NCBI RefSeq assembly: GCF_001969445.1
Contig: NZ_CP017297.1
Span: 2,666,001 to 2,730,000, forward strand
Length of the DNA: 64,000 bases
Reading direction: 5' to 3'
Source of the DNA: Brachybacterium sp. P6-10-X1
GTDB lineage: Bacteria; Actinomycetota; Actinomycetes; Actinomycetales; Dermabacteraceae
This document shows, piece after piece, positions 49,893 to 58,309 of this stretch. The notes beneath the pieces were generated by a model that had not been told where the DNA came from, searched no databases, and was given only the letters and a program-made list of their open reading frames with translations. The translations under genes were made by a program, and so were the position numbers. Position 1 is the stretch's first letter, and every line of letters starts with the position of its first letter.

Positions 49893-50975
49893 TCATGCGC
49901 CGAGCGGAGCGATCCGCAGCGAGAGGCGCGTCCGCCGCACCGTGTCGACCGTCCGCCGAATGTGCTGCTCGCTCGGGACGTGCACACCGCGCTGCCCGAG
50001 CGTGCGCCGGAGCCTGAGCAGGATCCGCAGCGGATGACGGAGATCCGCACCGTTCGCACGGGCGAGGGACCAGCCGTAGGAGGCGAGTTCGTCGCGTCGG
50101 ACCTCATCGAGCCTCCACTGCTGCTTCGTGAGTCGATGGCCCTCCCCGTCGTACTCCAGACCGACCTGCGCTCGCTCCCAGGCAAGATCGATCTCGCGCC
50201 GCTGTCCCGTCGTCGGGTGATGCACGGGGAGATTCGGGACCGCCGGCGGAAACCCTGTGGCCTCGAGGAGCAGCCGCATGATCGTCTCCCCCGGGGAGCG
50301 CACGGACGGCTGAGCCCGCTGCAAGGCGTCCAGGAGGCGTGGAATGCCGTGGTGGCCGCGGCTCTCTTCCACCTCATCGATCATCGAGGAGATCGTCTGG
50401 CCCGGATAGCGGAAATTAGGGCCGATGATCGCCTCGACGGACGCCACGAGGTCCCATAAGGGCATCATCGTCGCCAGTTCCCGGAGCACCTCGGGCACGG
50501 CGGAGACCGTGAGGGCATCGAGCCGAGCAGTCCGCCCGGGCCGCAGACGATGGACGATTGCTCCGCGCCCGACGCCAGACGTGCCTGCCCGTTCGACCCG
50601 ACAGCGCAGGACCGGGAGCTTCGCCCCCGCGCGCAGCGAGCGACCCGGCTCGAGCGAAGGGATCCTCAACGTCCCGTCGGAGGCCCACGGTCGCGAGCCG
50701 GACAGGGCGCTGATCCCCGCATCGAGGGTCAGCGGAAACGGGACGCCCCAGAAGAGTGCAGCCGTCGTGTGGCTCAGCACGCAGCCGACCTGCACCCGAT
50801 TCTGCAGGATCCGGGCCATGGTGTTGACCGACGCCGGATGGTCGGTGGGCGTGCGGTATCCCGGGAACACCGTGGTGAAATGATCCGAGGCCAGGTCACG
50901 CGTATGAAACCCGAGCTCGGCCCATTGCCGGGAGGACAGCAGCGCTCCGGCGTGCTTCTCGAGCGGACGTCGCAT
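49893..50975 (-). CDS. DUF559-type PD-(D/E)XK nuclease-like protein
   Basis: A 360-residue protein whose C-terminal part (about 255-345) resembles the DUF559/Vsr-like nuclease fold: EIDLAWERAQVGLEYDGEGH at 261-280 supplies Asp263, Glu274 and Asp276. The N-terminal 120 residues (VQVGCVLSHTTAALFWGVPFP near 61-81) resemble the helical part of AbiEi-type antitoxin/regulator proteins. Relatives are frequent in actinobacteria and their role is not known. The ATG at 50975 is favoured by TACGGT exactly 6 nt upstream; a GTG at 51011 is an alternative. It is flanked by the 54-nt elements together with the ASCH gene. Confidence 0.75.
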   Translation of the reverse strand: MRRPLEKHAGALLSSRQWAELGFHTRDLASDHFTTVFPGYRTPTDHPASVNTMARILQNRVQVGCVLSHTTAALFWGVPFPLTLDAGISALSGSRPWASDGTLRIPSLEPGRSLRAGAKLPVLRCRVERAGTSGVGRGAIVHRLRPGRTARLDALTVSAVPEVLRELATMMPLWDLVASVEAIIGPNFRYPGQTISSMIDEVEESRGHHGIPRLLDALQRAQPSVRSPGETIMRLLLEATGFPPAVPNLPVHHPTTGQRREIDLAWERAQVGLEYDGEGHRLTKQQWRLDEVRRDELASYGWSLARANGADLRHPLRILLRLRRTLGQRGVHVPSEQHIRRTVDTVRRTRLSLRIAPLGA

Positions 50976-51119
50976 GGCGTGACCGTAGCCAGCGAGGGTC
51001 TTGCGCTCCACCGACCCCGGCGGGATGTGGACAGCACGCCGAAGGGGAGGAAAGGTCTCACCGCAGCGCGGCCCCGCCGAAATAGCACCGTGCGGTCGAC
51101 GGGTCTCCGCGCCGAACCC

Positions 51120-51593
51120 TCACTCGCGACCGCTCGGGGCCGCGAAGACGACGCGGAAGCTCTCGCAGACCACCAGCATGTCGGGAGCGAACCCCCGCGC
51201 CGAGTAGGTGCGCCAGAAGTCCTCGTGGATGCGTCGCCAGGAGGCCAAGGTGCGGTCGTCCTCGCCCTCGGCCCGGGCGTGCTCCGCGGTGACCTCGTCG
51301 AACGGCACGATGTCGATCGCGGTCACCTCGAGGATCGCCCGAGGCGCCGCGGCTCCGTCGAGGATGATCGACAGCTCGCCGACGGTCGGTACCGGCTCCT
51401 GCTCATCCTCGTAATCCCCGACCGCCGAGGCCGTCGCCGTCTTCGTTCCCGCGAGCACCAGCGCGAGCAGATCGTCGGCGTGCTGCGCGGTGGCACCGAA
51501 GGCCCAGGCTTCCGGGGGCTCTGGCGGGAGGTGGGCGTGCTGAGCGCGGGCTCGAGCCCAGAAACGTGCGAGATCAGCGTCGACTGTGGTCAC
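51120..51593 (-). CDS. ASCH-domain protein
   Basis: A 157-residue protein with an ASCH (PUA-like) fold, thought to bind RNA or modified nucleosides. GTKTATASAVGDYEDEQEPVPTVGELSIILDG near 49-80 is the family core, and the C-terminal ARGFAPDMLVVCESFRVVF closes it. The GTG at 51593 has TACAGT exactly 6 nt upstream, so it is probably leaderless. It lies 144 nt before the DUF559-type gene in the same direction. Confidence 0.85.
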   Translation of the reverse strand: MTTVDADLARFWARARAQHAHLPPEPPEAWAFGATAQHADDLLALVLAGTKTATASAVGDYEDEQEPVPTVGELSIILDGAAAPRAILEVTAIDIVPFDEVTAEHARAEGEDDRTLASWRRIHEDFWRTYSARGFAPDMLVVCESFRVVFAAPSGRE

Positions 51594-51614
51594 CGAGGCA
51601 CTGTACCCGCAGCT

Positions 51615-51668
51615 TGTGTCAGCTTCTCAGCCGATTTCGCCCCCGGGACGGCAGAGAACGAAGCAATC
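51615..51668. repeat. 54-nt hairpin element, copy B
   Basis: Same length as copy A, with nearly identical ends (TGTGTCAGCTTCTCAGCC and GAAGCAATC) but a different core. The core still pairs: CTCAGCCG opposes CGGCAGAG with one mismatch. It lies 22 nt upstream of the ASCH start, over its promoter region. Confidence 0.65.
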
Positions 51669-51723
51669 ACCCGGCGCGGCGGTGCGGCGTGGCGCAGCGG
51701 CGCGGGAGGGCGATCGCGCGGGG

Positions 51724-52596
51724 TCAGCCCTCGACACCGCTGAGATCGAGGCGGTCCGGATGGGTGTAGACGTTCATGCGCCCGTCGCCGTCCTCGGCCG
51801 CGCGGGTGAAGCCGAGCAGGGTCATGCCGACCTCGTCGGCGGTGTCGACGGACAAGGAGCTGGCGGCGGAGACGCAGGCCAGCAGAGGGATCCCGGCCAT
51901 GTAGGCCTTCTGGGCGATCTCGAAGCTCGCGCGGGAGGAGACCAGCAGGAAGCAGTCCCCCAGCGGCAGTCGATCCTCGAGCAGGGCCCAGCCGATGGCC
52001 TTGTCGACCGCGTTGTGGCGGCCGACGTCCTCCCGGACCACCAGGAGATTCCCGGCCCGGTCGACGAGGGCGGCGGCGTGGACGCCGCCGGTGCGGGCGA
52101 AGACGGTCTGCTGCCCGGAGAGCGCGCGGGCAGCCGCGAGGATCGTCCGGGGGTCGAGGGACCAGTCCTGCTCCAGCGTGTACCGGCCCTTCTGCCGCAC
52201 CGCGTCGATGCTCTCGGAACCGCACACCCCGCAGGCCGAGGTGGTGGTGAAGTTCTTCGTGACCAGGGGCAACAGCTGCGGCCCCGTGGTGGTGAAGTCC
52301 ATGACGTTGTAGGTGTTGCGGGCGAAGCCGGTGCCGTCGTCGACCACCGCGCCGTCGCAGTAGCGCGCCTCGGTGATGTCCTCACGATGGGCGATGATGC
52401 CTTCGGCGTGGAGGAACCCGTGGATCAGCTCGATGTCCTGGCCGGGGGTGCGCATGGTGAGGCTGAGCTGCTGGCCGTTCACCCGGATGTCCAGCGGTTC
52501 CTCGACGGCGACGCGGTCCCCCTTGCGCCCGGCGTAGAGCGTGCCCTCGCGCACCCTGACGGTGCGGATCCGCGCCGATTCGGTGACCCTGCCCAT
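51724..52596 (-). CDS. fdhD: Formate dehydrogenase accessory sulfurtransferase
   Basis: A 290-residue FdhD protein, which carries sulfur from a cysteine desulfurase to the molybdenum or tungsten cofactor of formate dehydrogenase. The reactive cysteines are in SACGVCGSESID (Cys122 and Cys125), and VREDVGRHNAVDKAIG is the conserved nucleotide-binding segment. The ATG at 52596 has no ribosome site but TACCCT exactly 6 nt upstream. No formate dehydrogenase gene is in the window. Confidence 0.94.
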   Translation of the reverse strand: MGRVTESARIRTVRVREGTLYAGRKGDRVAVEEPLDIRVNGQQLSLTMRTPGQDIELIHGFLHAEGIIAHREDITEARYCDGAVVDDGTGFARNTYNVMDFTTTGPQLLPLVTKNFTTTSACGVCGSESIDAVRQKGRYTLEQDWSLDPRTILAAARALSGQQTVFARTGGVHAAALVDRAGNLLVVREDVGRHNAVDKAIGWALLEDRLPLGDCFLLVSSRASFEIAQKAYMAGIPLLACVSAASSLSVDTADEVGMTLLGFTRAAEDGDGRMNVYTHPDRLDLSGVEG

Positions 52597-52610
52597 TCCT
52601 CGAGGGTATC

Positions 52611-52666
52611 CCGGTCCCGGACCCCGGGACACGCAGGGCGGTCCCCCCGAAACGGTCCGGGACCGG
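52611..52666 (-). terminator. Inverted repeat behind the SRPBCC gene
   Basis: A perfect 13-bp inverted repeat (52611-52623 with 52654-52666) with a 30-nt loop lies 37 nt beyond the SRPBCC stop and just upstream of fdhD. Confidence 0.5.
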
Positions 52667-52702
52667 ATCGTATCGGTGGAACCGGTGCCGACGACCGGCG
52701 CG

Positions 52703-53188
52703 TCAGCGCCCCTTCTCGGCGAGGGCGCGGGCGACCTCGAGCTCCTCCTCCCACCCCTTCGAGTTCTCCTCGTAGTTCCGGCGGCGCACCTCGGCGTCCA
52801 GGCTGAGGCGCGCGAAACCGCGCTCGCGCACCATGAGCTGCACCCCGTCGGCCTTCGTCGGCCCGGCGGCTCGGATGGTGAACTCGACGGTGTTGTTCGG
52901 GGCGTCGGCGATCTCGCCGATCCCTCCGGCGAGCCAGCGGAAGGCCACCCGGTTCGGCGGCTCGTGCACCTCGACCGCGATCTGGAAGCTGCCGTGGACC
53001 GGGTCGACGACGCGGGTGACGGGGCCGTCCCGGGTGATCTCGTGCTCGCGGTACTCGCCGTCGTTGATGAACCAGCCGGGCTCCTGGACGATCCCGAAGA
53101 CCGTCTCGGCGGTGGCCGTGACGTGGATGCTGCGGACGATCTCGTCGGGGACCTCGCCGGTGGCCGGATCAGTGGCGTGGTCGGTCAT
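52703..53188 (-). CDS. SRPBCC (AHSA1-like) domain protein
   Basis: A 161-residue protein of the START/Bet v 1 fold. EIVRSIHVTATAETVFGIVQEPGWFINDGE is the usual first strand and helix, and the C-terminal helix NYEENSKGWEEELEVARALAEKG closes the ligand cavity. Ligand unknown. The ATG at 53188 is preferred over the GTG one codon earlier because of its 7-nt distance from GAGGAG. Confidence 0.85.
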   Translation of the reverse strand: MTDHATDPATGEVPDEIVRSIHVTATAETVFGIVQEPGWFINDGEYREHEITRDGPVTRVVDPVHGSFQIAVEVHEPPNRVAFRWLAGGIGEIADAPNNTVEFTIRAAGPTKADGVQLMVRERGFARLSLDAEVRRRNYEENSKGWEEELEVARALAEKGR

Positions 53189-53374
53189 CACTGTGCTCCT
53201 CAGGTCGCGTCAGGTCGCGGAGCGGCGTCGTCGCCGCCTGCTCGAAGCCTGACAGACATCGCCCCCGTATGCGAGCGTCCCGCACTCCCCACCCCGTGGA
53301 GCCTTCCGTGGGATCCTGGTCCGGATCGACCGCCCCGCGACACCGCCGTCGCGCCCCGGCCCGAGGAGGATCCC

Positions 53375-53953
53375 ATGTCCCGCGAGCTCATCGTCACCGA
53401 GTTCCTCACCCTCGACGGGGTGATGGAAGCGCCAGGAGGCGGCGACCACCCGCACGCCGGGTGGACCTTCGAGGGCCTGGAGTTCGTGCCGGAGGCGTAC
53501 GAGCTCAAGGGGACCGAACAGGAGGATGCGTCCGCGCTGCTGCTGGGCCGGATCACCTTCGAGGAGTTCGCGCCGGTGTGGCCGGACATGGACGAGCAGT
53601 TCGCCGCGTACAACCGGATGCCCAAGCACGTGGTCTCCACGACGCTCACTGCCGAGGAGGTCGCCGGGTCGCGCTGGGAGAACTGCCACCTGCTGCACGG
53701 GCTGGACGAGGTGCGGGCGCTGAAGGACGGCGAGGGCGGGCCGATCCTGGTGCACGGCTCAGCGACCCTCGTGCAGTCACTCGCCCAGGAGGGGCTCGTG
53801 GACCGCTATCACCTGCTGACCTTCCCGGTGCTGCTCGGCGAGGGCAAGCGCCTGTTCGTCGACGGCGGCGCCCACCAGCGGCTCGAGCTGGTGCGCTCGG
53901 CCGACTACTCCAACGGTGTGCGGATGGCCGTGTACGACGTCAGGACGTCGTGA
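53375..53953 (+). CDS. RibD C-terminal/dihydrofolate-reductase-like protein
   Basis: A 192-residue protein of the DHFR/RibD_C fold. ELIVTEFLTLDGVMEAPGG at 4-22, LLLGRITFEEFAPVWP near 58-73 and LLTFPVLLGEGKRLF near 150-164 are family signatures. Members reduce small substrates with NADPH, but the real substrate is unknown. GAGGAGG precedes the ATG. Confidence 0.87.
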   Translation: MSRELIVTEFLTLDGVMEAPGGGDHPHAGWTFEGLEFVPEAYELKGTEQEDASALLLGRITFEEFAPVWPDMDEQFAAYNRMPKHVVSTTLTAEEVAGSRWENCHLLHGLDEVRALKDGEGGPILVHGSATLVQSLAQEGLVDRYHLLTFPVLLGEGKRLFVDGGAHQRLELVRSADYSNGVRMAVYDVRTS

Positions 53954-53965
53954 CCGACACCCGCC

Positions 53966-54925
53966 TCAGACCAGGCCCTTCTCGCTCAGCCACCCGGAGG
54001 CGATGTCGGCGGAGCCGGCCTTCTCCTCGACGCTCTGGCGGTTCAGCTCGATGAGGTCGTCCATGCTCAGCGCCTCGATCACGGCGTTGATCGCGGACTC
54101 CGCATCCTCGTCGACCTTCTCGGAGACGACGGGAACCACGTTCTGGGGCAGGATCAGGGATTCGGGGTCCTCGAGCACGACCAAGTCGTTGGCGAGGATC
54201 GCCGGATCGGCCGTGTAGAGGTCGGCGAGCTGCACGTCGCCGTCGGTGAGCGCCTGGACGGTCAGCGCGCCGCCGGAGTCCTCGACGGGCACGACGGTGA
54301 CGTCGACGCCGTAGACCTCCTTGACGCCCTCGGGGCCGTAGGGGCGCACGGAGAACTCGCTGTTGGCGGCGATCTTGAGGTCCTCCTCGACCCCGGCGAG
54401 GTCCCCGATGGAGGTCAGGGAGTTCGCCTCGGCGAACGCGGAGGTGGTGGTGTAGGAGTCCTGGTCGGCGGCCTCGGCGAAGGACAGCAGTCGCAGGTTC
54501 TCCGGCAGCGCCTCGGCGAGCGCGGAGTGGATCTCCTCGGGACTCGCGGAGGCGGCTTCGGGATCGTAGTGCTGCAGCAGGTTCCCGAGGTATTCGGGCA
54601 TCAGATCGAGCTTGCCGTCCTCGAGCTCGGGCATGTACACTTCGCGCTGGCCGATCTGGTACTCGCGGCCGACGGTCCGGCCCGCCGCCTCGAGCGACTG
54701 CGCGAACAGCTCGGCGATGATCTCGTTGGAGTAGTAGGCCTGGGAGCCGATGACGAGTTGTCCCGAGGGGCTGTCTCCGCCGCTCCCGCCGTCGGACGCC
54801 CCGTCTCCCCCGCTGCCCTCGCCCTCCTCGAACGGATCGGAGGTGCCGCAGGCGGCGGCGCCGAGGGCGACGCCACCGGCGCCGAACATGCCGAGCAGAT
54901 GGCGACGGGTGCTGTGGATGCTCAT
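53966..54925 (-). CDS. Glycine betaine/osmoprotectant ABC substrate-binding lipoprotein
   Basis: A 319-residue receptor of the OpuCC/ProX (OpuAC) family. The signal peptide has a twin-arginine-like STRRHLLGM and Cys26 at a weak lipobox (GAAAC). LVIGSQAYYSNEIIAELFAQSLEAAG and DLMPEYLGNLLQHY are typical. The acidic Gly/Ser linker after Cys26 is long (about 27-55). AGGAG precedes the ATG. It is the last gene of the opuC-like operon. Confidence 0.9.
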   Translation of the reverse strand: MSIHSTRRHLLGMFGAGGVALGAAACGTSDPFEEGEGSGGDGASDGGSGGDSPSGQLVIGSQAYYSNEIIAELFAQSLEAAGRTVGREYQIGQREVYMPELEDGKLDLMPEYLGNLLQHYDPEAASASPEEIHSALAEALPENLRLLSFAEAADQDSYTTTSAFAEANSLTSIGDLAGVEEDLKIAANSEFSVRPYGPEGVKEVYGVDVTVVPVEDSGGALTVQALTDGDVQLADLYTADPAILANDLVVLEDPESLILPQNVVPVVSEKVDEDAESAINAVIEALSMDDLIELNRQSVEEKAGSADIASGWLSEKGLV

Positions 54926-55000
54926 GGGGTTCTCCTGGGGATCTGGGGGAACAAGGGGTCGGGGGCCGTCCGGTCAAGCATCTCTCACCTCACAGATCGT

Positions 55001-55678
55001 TCAGGACTCGGCCGGCAGGCGGCCGCGCGGGGCGGTCAGGCGCTGGGTCACCAGCAGGACGAGGTCGAGCACGAGGGCGAGGGCGATCACCAGCAGGGAG
55101 CCGGCGATCATCAGGGGATAGTCCTGGGAGCCGAGCCCCAGGAAGATGTAGCGCCCCAGGCCGCCGTTGCCGACATAGGCGGCGAGCATCGCGGTGGCGA
55201 CCACCTGCACGGTCGCGCCGCGGAAGCCGCCGATGATCAGCGGCATGCCCAGCGGGATCTCCACCTTCGCCAGGATCTGCCACTCGGTCATGCCCTGGGC
55301 GCGGGCGGCATCGACGGTGGCAGGATCCGCGGACTCGACAGCGGAGTAGGCCCCGGCCAGCAGGGACGGCACTGCGAGGACGACGAAGGCCAGCAGCGGT
55401 GCGGTGAGCCCCAGACCCAGCAGCAGGGCGAACAGGGTGACCAGGCCCAGGGTGGGCAGGGCGCGGGCGGCGCCGGCGACGGTGACGGTGATGCCCTTGC
55501 CGTTCCCCGTGTGGCCCACCAGCAGCCCGACGGGGATCGCGATCAGCGCCGCCACCAGCACGCCGAGCACCGTGTATCCGAGATGCTCGAGGGTGCGTGC
55601 CGGGACGCCGGAGGGACCCGACCAGTGCACGGGGTCGACGAGCCAGGCGAGGGCGTCGAGGAAGGGGTTGCCGGTCAT
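55001..55678 (-). CDS. Osmoprotectant ABC permease (OpuCD-like)
   Basis: A 225-residue permease. GAARALPTLGLVTLFALLLGLGLTAPLLAFVVLAVPSLLAG covers two helices, and the loop VDAARAQGMTEWQILAKVEIPLGMP is the EAA-type ATPase contact. The start overlaps the partner permease stop (ATGA). It works with the permease at 55675-56325 as a heterodimer. Confidence 0.92.
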   Translation of the reverse strand: MTGNPFLDALAWLVDPVHWSGPSGVPARTLEHLGYTVLGVLVAALIAIPVGLLVGHTGNGKGITVTVAGAARALPTLGLVTLFALLLGLGLTAPLLAFVVLAVPSLLAGAYSAVESADPATVDAARAQGMTEWQILAKVEIPLGMPLIIGGFRGATVQVVATAMLAAYVGNGGLGRYIFLGLGSQDYPLMIAGSLLVIALALVLDLVLLVTQRLTAPRGRLPAES

Positions 55679-56325
55679 GTGCGCCTCCCCGCTGTGGGAC
55701 GGGACCAGGGCATCAGCAGGCGGCCCAGCAGCACCAGCAGGCCGTCGGTGACCAGGGCGAGGGCGGCGGTGAGGACCACGCCGGCGGTGATCTCGGCGAT
55801 GATGCCTCGCCGGAAGCCGTCCACGAACAGCATGCCGAGGCTGGGGACGCCGAGCACGCCGCCGACGGTGACCAGCGAGATCGTGCTGACCGCGACCACG
55901 CGCACCCCGGCCAGCAGCACCGGGCCGGCCAGCGGCAGCTCGACGTGGAGGAAGCGGGCCCCGGCGGCGTAACCCTGGGCGGTGGCGGAGCTGAGCACGG
56001 TCCGGTCGACGGAGCGGAAGGCGTCCGAGGCGGCGGGCACCATCAGGGCGAGCCCGTACAGCGACAGGGCGATCGCGATGTTCAGGGGGCTGCGCACGCT
56101 GGTGCCGACGATGCCGGGCAGCAGCACGAACAGCGGCAGGGAGGGGATCGCGTACAGCAGACCGGAGGTGGTCGTCACGCCGGTGCGCAGCCAGCCGCGG
56201 GCGTTGGCAAGCTTCGCCAGCGGCAGCGAGAGGGCGAAGGCGACCAGGATCGGCGGCAGCGCCTGCAGCAGATGGGAGCCGGTGTAGCCGGCGATCACGT
56301 CGACGTTCTCGAGCACCCAGCTCAC
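55675..56325 (-). CDS. Osmoprotectant ABC permease (OpuCB-like)
   Basis: A 216-residue permease. GLLYAIPSLPLFVLLPGIVG near 55-74 and the EAA-type loop SSATAQGYAAGARFLHVELPLAGPVLLAG near 110-138 are visible. The GTG at 56325 overlaps the ATPase stop (GTGA), and its own stop overlaps the next permease, so the three genes are tightly coupled. Confidence 0.92.
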   Translation of the reverse strand: MSWVLENVDVIAGYTGSHLLQALPPILVAFALSLPLAKLANARGWLRTGVTTTSGLLYAIPSLPLFVLLPGIVGTSVRSPLNIAIALSLYGLALMVPAASDAFRSVDRTVLSSATAQGYAAGARFLHVELPLAGPVLLAGVRVVAVSTISLVTVGGVLGVPSLGMLFVDGFRRGIIAEITAGVVLTAALALVTDGLLVLLGRLLMPWSRPTAGRRT

Positions 56326-57185
56326 GAGGGGGTCTCCCCCGCCGGCAGCGCATCCTGGGACTGCCCGTCCTGGGACTGCCCGAGGACGCCGGCGGCGCGG
56401 CCGTCGGCGTCCACCACGATGTCGCGCCCGTCGACCCGTTCGAGGTGCAGGGTGCGGGTGCCGCGGTCGGCGCCGACGAAGCTGGCCACGAAGTCGTCGG
56501 CCGGATCGGCGAGGATCTCCTGCGGGGTGCCGACCTGCGCGATGATCCCGCCGGGTCGCAGGATCACGACGCGGTCGCCGACCAGGAAGGCCTCGTCGAT
56601 GTCGTGGGTGACGAAGACGATGGTCTTCTTCAGGTCCCGCTGCAGGTGCAGCAGCTCCTGCTGCAGCTCGCTGCGGACGATGGGGTCGACGGCGCCGAAG
56701 GGCTCGTCCATCAGCAGGATGTTGGGGTCGGCGGCGAGGCCGCGGGCGACGCCGACGCGCTGCTGCTGGCCGCCGGAGAGCTGGGAGGGGTAGCGCCTGC
56801 CGAGGGCGGCGTCCAGGCCGACGGTCTCCATCAGCTCACCGGCGCGGGTGCGGGCCTCACGCCGGGAGCTGCCGCGCAGCACCGGGACCGTGGTGATGTT
56901 GTCGAGCACGGTGCGGTGCGGGAGCAGCCCCGAGGCCTGCATGACGTAGCCGATGCTGCGACGCAGCTGCACGGGGTCCAGGCTCGCCACGTCGTCGCCG
57001 TCGATGTGGACGCGGCCCGAGGTGGCCTCGACCATGCGGTTGACCATGCGCATCAGGGTCGTCTTCCCGGATCCGGAGGAGCCCACCAGCACGACGGACT
57101 CGTGCGAGGCGACGTCGAGGCTGAAGTCCTCGACGGCCAATGTGCCGCCGGGGTACTCCTTGCGGACGTTCTCGAATCCGATCAC
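56322..57185 (-). CDS. Osmoprotectant ABC ATPase (OpuCA-like)
   Basis: A 287-residue ATPase. Walker A is GSSGSGKTT at 35-43, the signature is [17 protein letters not shown], and Walker B is ILLMDEPFGAVDP. Unlike OpuCA of Bacillus it lacks the tandem CBS domains; only a short tail with a GQSQD duplication follows. GGGGAG precedes the GTG. First gene of the compatible-solute importer operon. Confidence 0.92.
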   Translation of the reverse strand: MIGFENVRKEYPGGTLAVEDFSLDVASHESVVLVGSSGSGKTTLMRMVNRMVEATSGRVHIDGDDVASLDPVQLRRSIGYVMQASGLLPHRTVLDNITTVPVLRGSSRREARTRAGELMETVGLDAALGRRYPSQLSGGQQQRVGVARGLAADPNILLMDEPFGAVDPIVRSELQQELLHLQRDLKKTIVFVTHDIDEAFLVGDRVVILRPGGIIAQVGTPQEILADPADDFVASFVGADRGTRTLHLERVDGRDIVVDADGRAAGVLGQSQDGQSQDALPAGETPS

Positions 57186-57372
57186 GGCCTGCTCCCCATC
57201 GGGTCGTCGTACGCAGCGGTGTGCGGCGGGCGGTGGTCCAGACCCCCGGGCCGCGGAGCGAGGGTCCGTCGCGGACGGCCGAGAGGTCCGGTGCGGTCGA
57301 CCCTATGTCATCGGCCCGACGCCGCAGCACCCATCAGGCATGCGGTCCCGCCCGATCGGTCGGCCGGGACGC

Positions 57373-58227
57373 TCAGCGCCCGGGATCCTCCAGGGCCGGC
57401 CGCACCCCGGCGCTGAGATCAGAGCGCTGGATCACCAGCGCCTGTCGCTCGCCCACCTCGAGGTGGCCCGTCTGCGGGATCCCCGTGGAGGCGACGATGA
57501 CGCGGTCGGCGTCGATCCGATACCGCAGGGCGTACATGTCGACCTTCTGGTGACGCGCCGCCTGCGCCGGATCGTGCTGCTGGTAGGCGACCATCTCGTC
57601 GGGCGTCATCACCAGGCAGTTCAGCGCCTCGGGCACCCGGAGGCCATGCTGCAGGCACAGGGCGGTCAGCTCGGCGGCGGCGCGCTGGATCGCGGTGGCG
57701 AGGTCGCCCTCGCGCTGGTGGAGCGTGATCAGGGAGAAGAACAGCTCGGAGTCGGTGGTGCCCTCGGGGGCGCGGCCGCCGCGGGCCAGGATCGCCTCCC
57801 GCAGCGGGTCGATGAGGTCGAACTGGCCGTTGTGCGCGAAGACCGTCCCGCCCTCGCGGAACGGGTGGGTGTTGGCGATCCGCAGCGGCAGGCCGGGGCT
57901 CGCGCGGCGCAGGTGCACGAGCATCATCGGGCCCCGTGCGGCGGCGATCGCCTCCCGGTAGGCGGCGGACTCGCGGGCCGGGTCGAGGTGACGACGGATC
58001 TGCGGCCGACGGGGGTTGGCCAGCCGGATGCCCCGGTCCGTCCGATCGTCCCGCGCCCGTGCACCCGGGGTGTCGAGCGCCCCCGCGGCGTCCTCGTCAT
58101 CGAACCAGCCCACGCCCCAGCCGTCCCGGTGGACCTCGGACTGGGCGGTGAAGGGCTCGATCTCCTCCGCGACCGCCCGATCCAGGGCGATGGGGTCGCG
58201 GGAGACGACGCCGAGCAGACGGCACAT
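57373..58227 (-). CDS. Class II glutamine amidotransferase (EgtC/YafJ-like)
   Basis: A 284-residue Ntn-type amidotransferase with the nucleophile Cys2 (MCRLLGV). HRDGWGVGW near 33-41, HLRRASPG, NTHPF and FAHNGQFD are the family signatures. Such stand-alone domains hydrolyse glutamine or gamma-glutamyl bonds. EgtC acts in ergothioneine synthesis, but no other egt gene is present here. It follows the amino-acid importer genes in the same direction with an 82-nt gap, so a link to glutamine or glutamate metabolism is plausible. Confidence 0.88.
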   Translation of the reverse strand: MCRLLGVVSRDPIALDRAVAEEIEPFTAQSEVHRDGWGVGWFDDEDAAGALDTPGARARDDRTDRGIRLANPRRPQIRRHLDPARESAAYREAIAAARGPMMLVHLRRASPGLPLRIANTHPFREGGTVFAHNGQFDLIDPLREAILARGGRAPEGTTDSELFFSLITLHQREGDLATAIQRAAAELTALCLQHGLRVPEALNCLVMTPDEMVAYQQHDPAQAARHQKVDMYALRYRIDADRVIVASTGIPQTGHLEVGERQALVIQRSDLSAGVRPALEDPGR

Positions 58228-58309
58228 GGCGGATCCGGCTTTCTCTGTGCGGGTGGGGGCGGCAGTCGTGGGGCCGGCAGCGACTCGCGCGGCGCTCGGG
58301 AGCGTCGGC

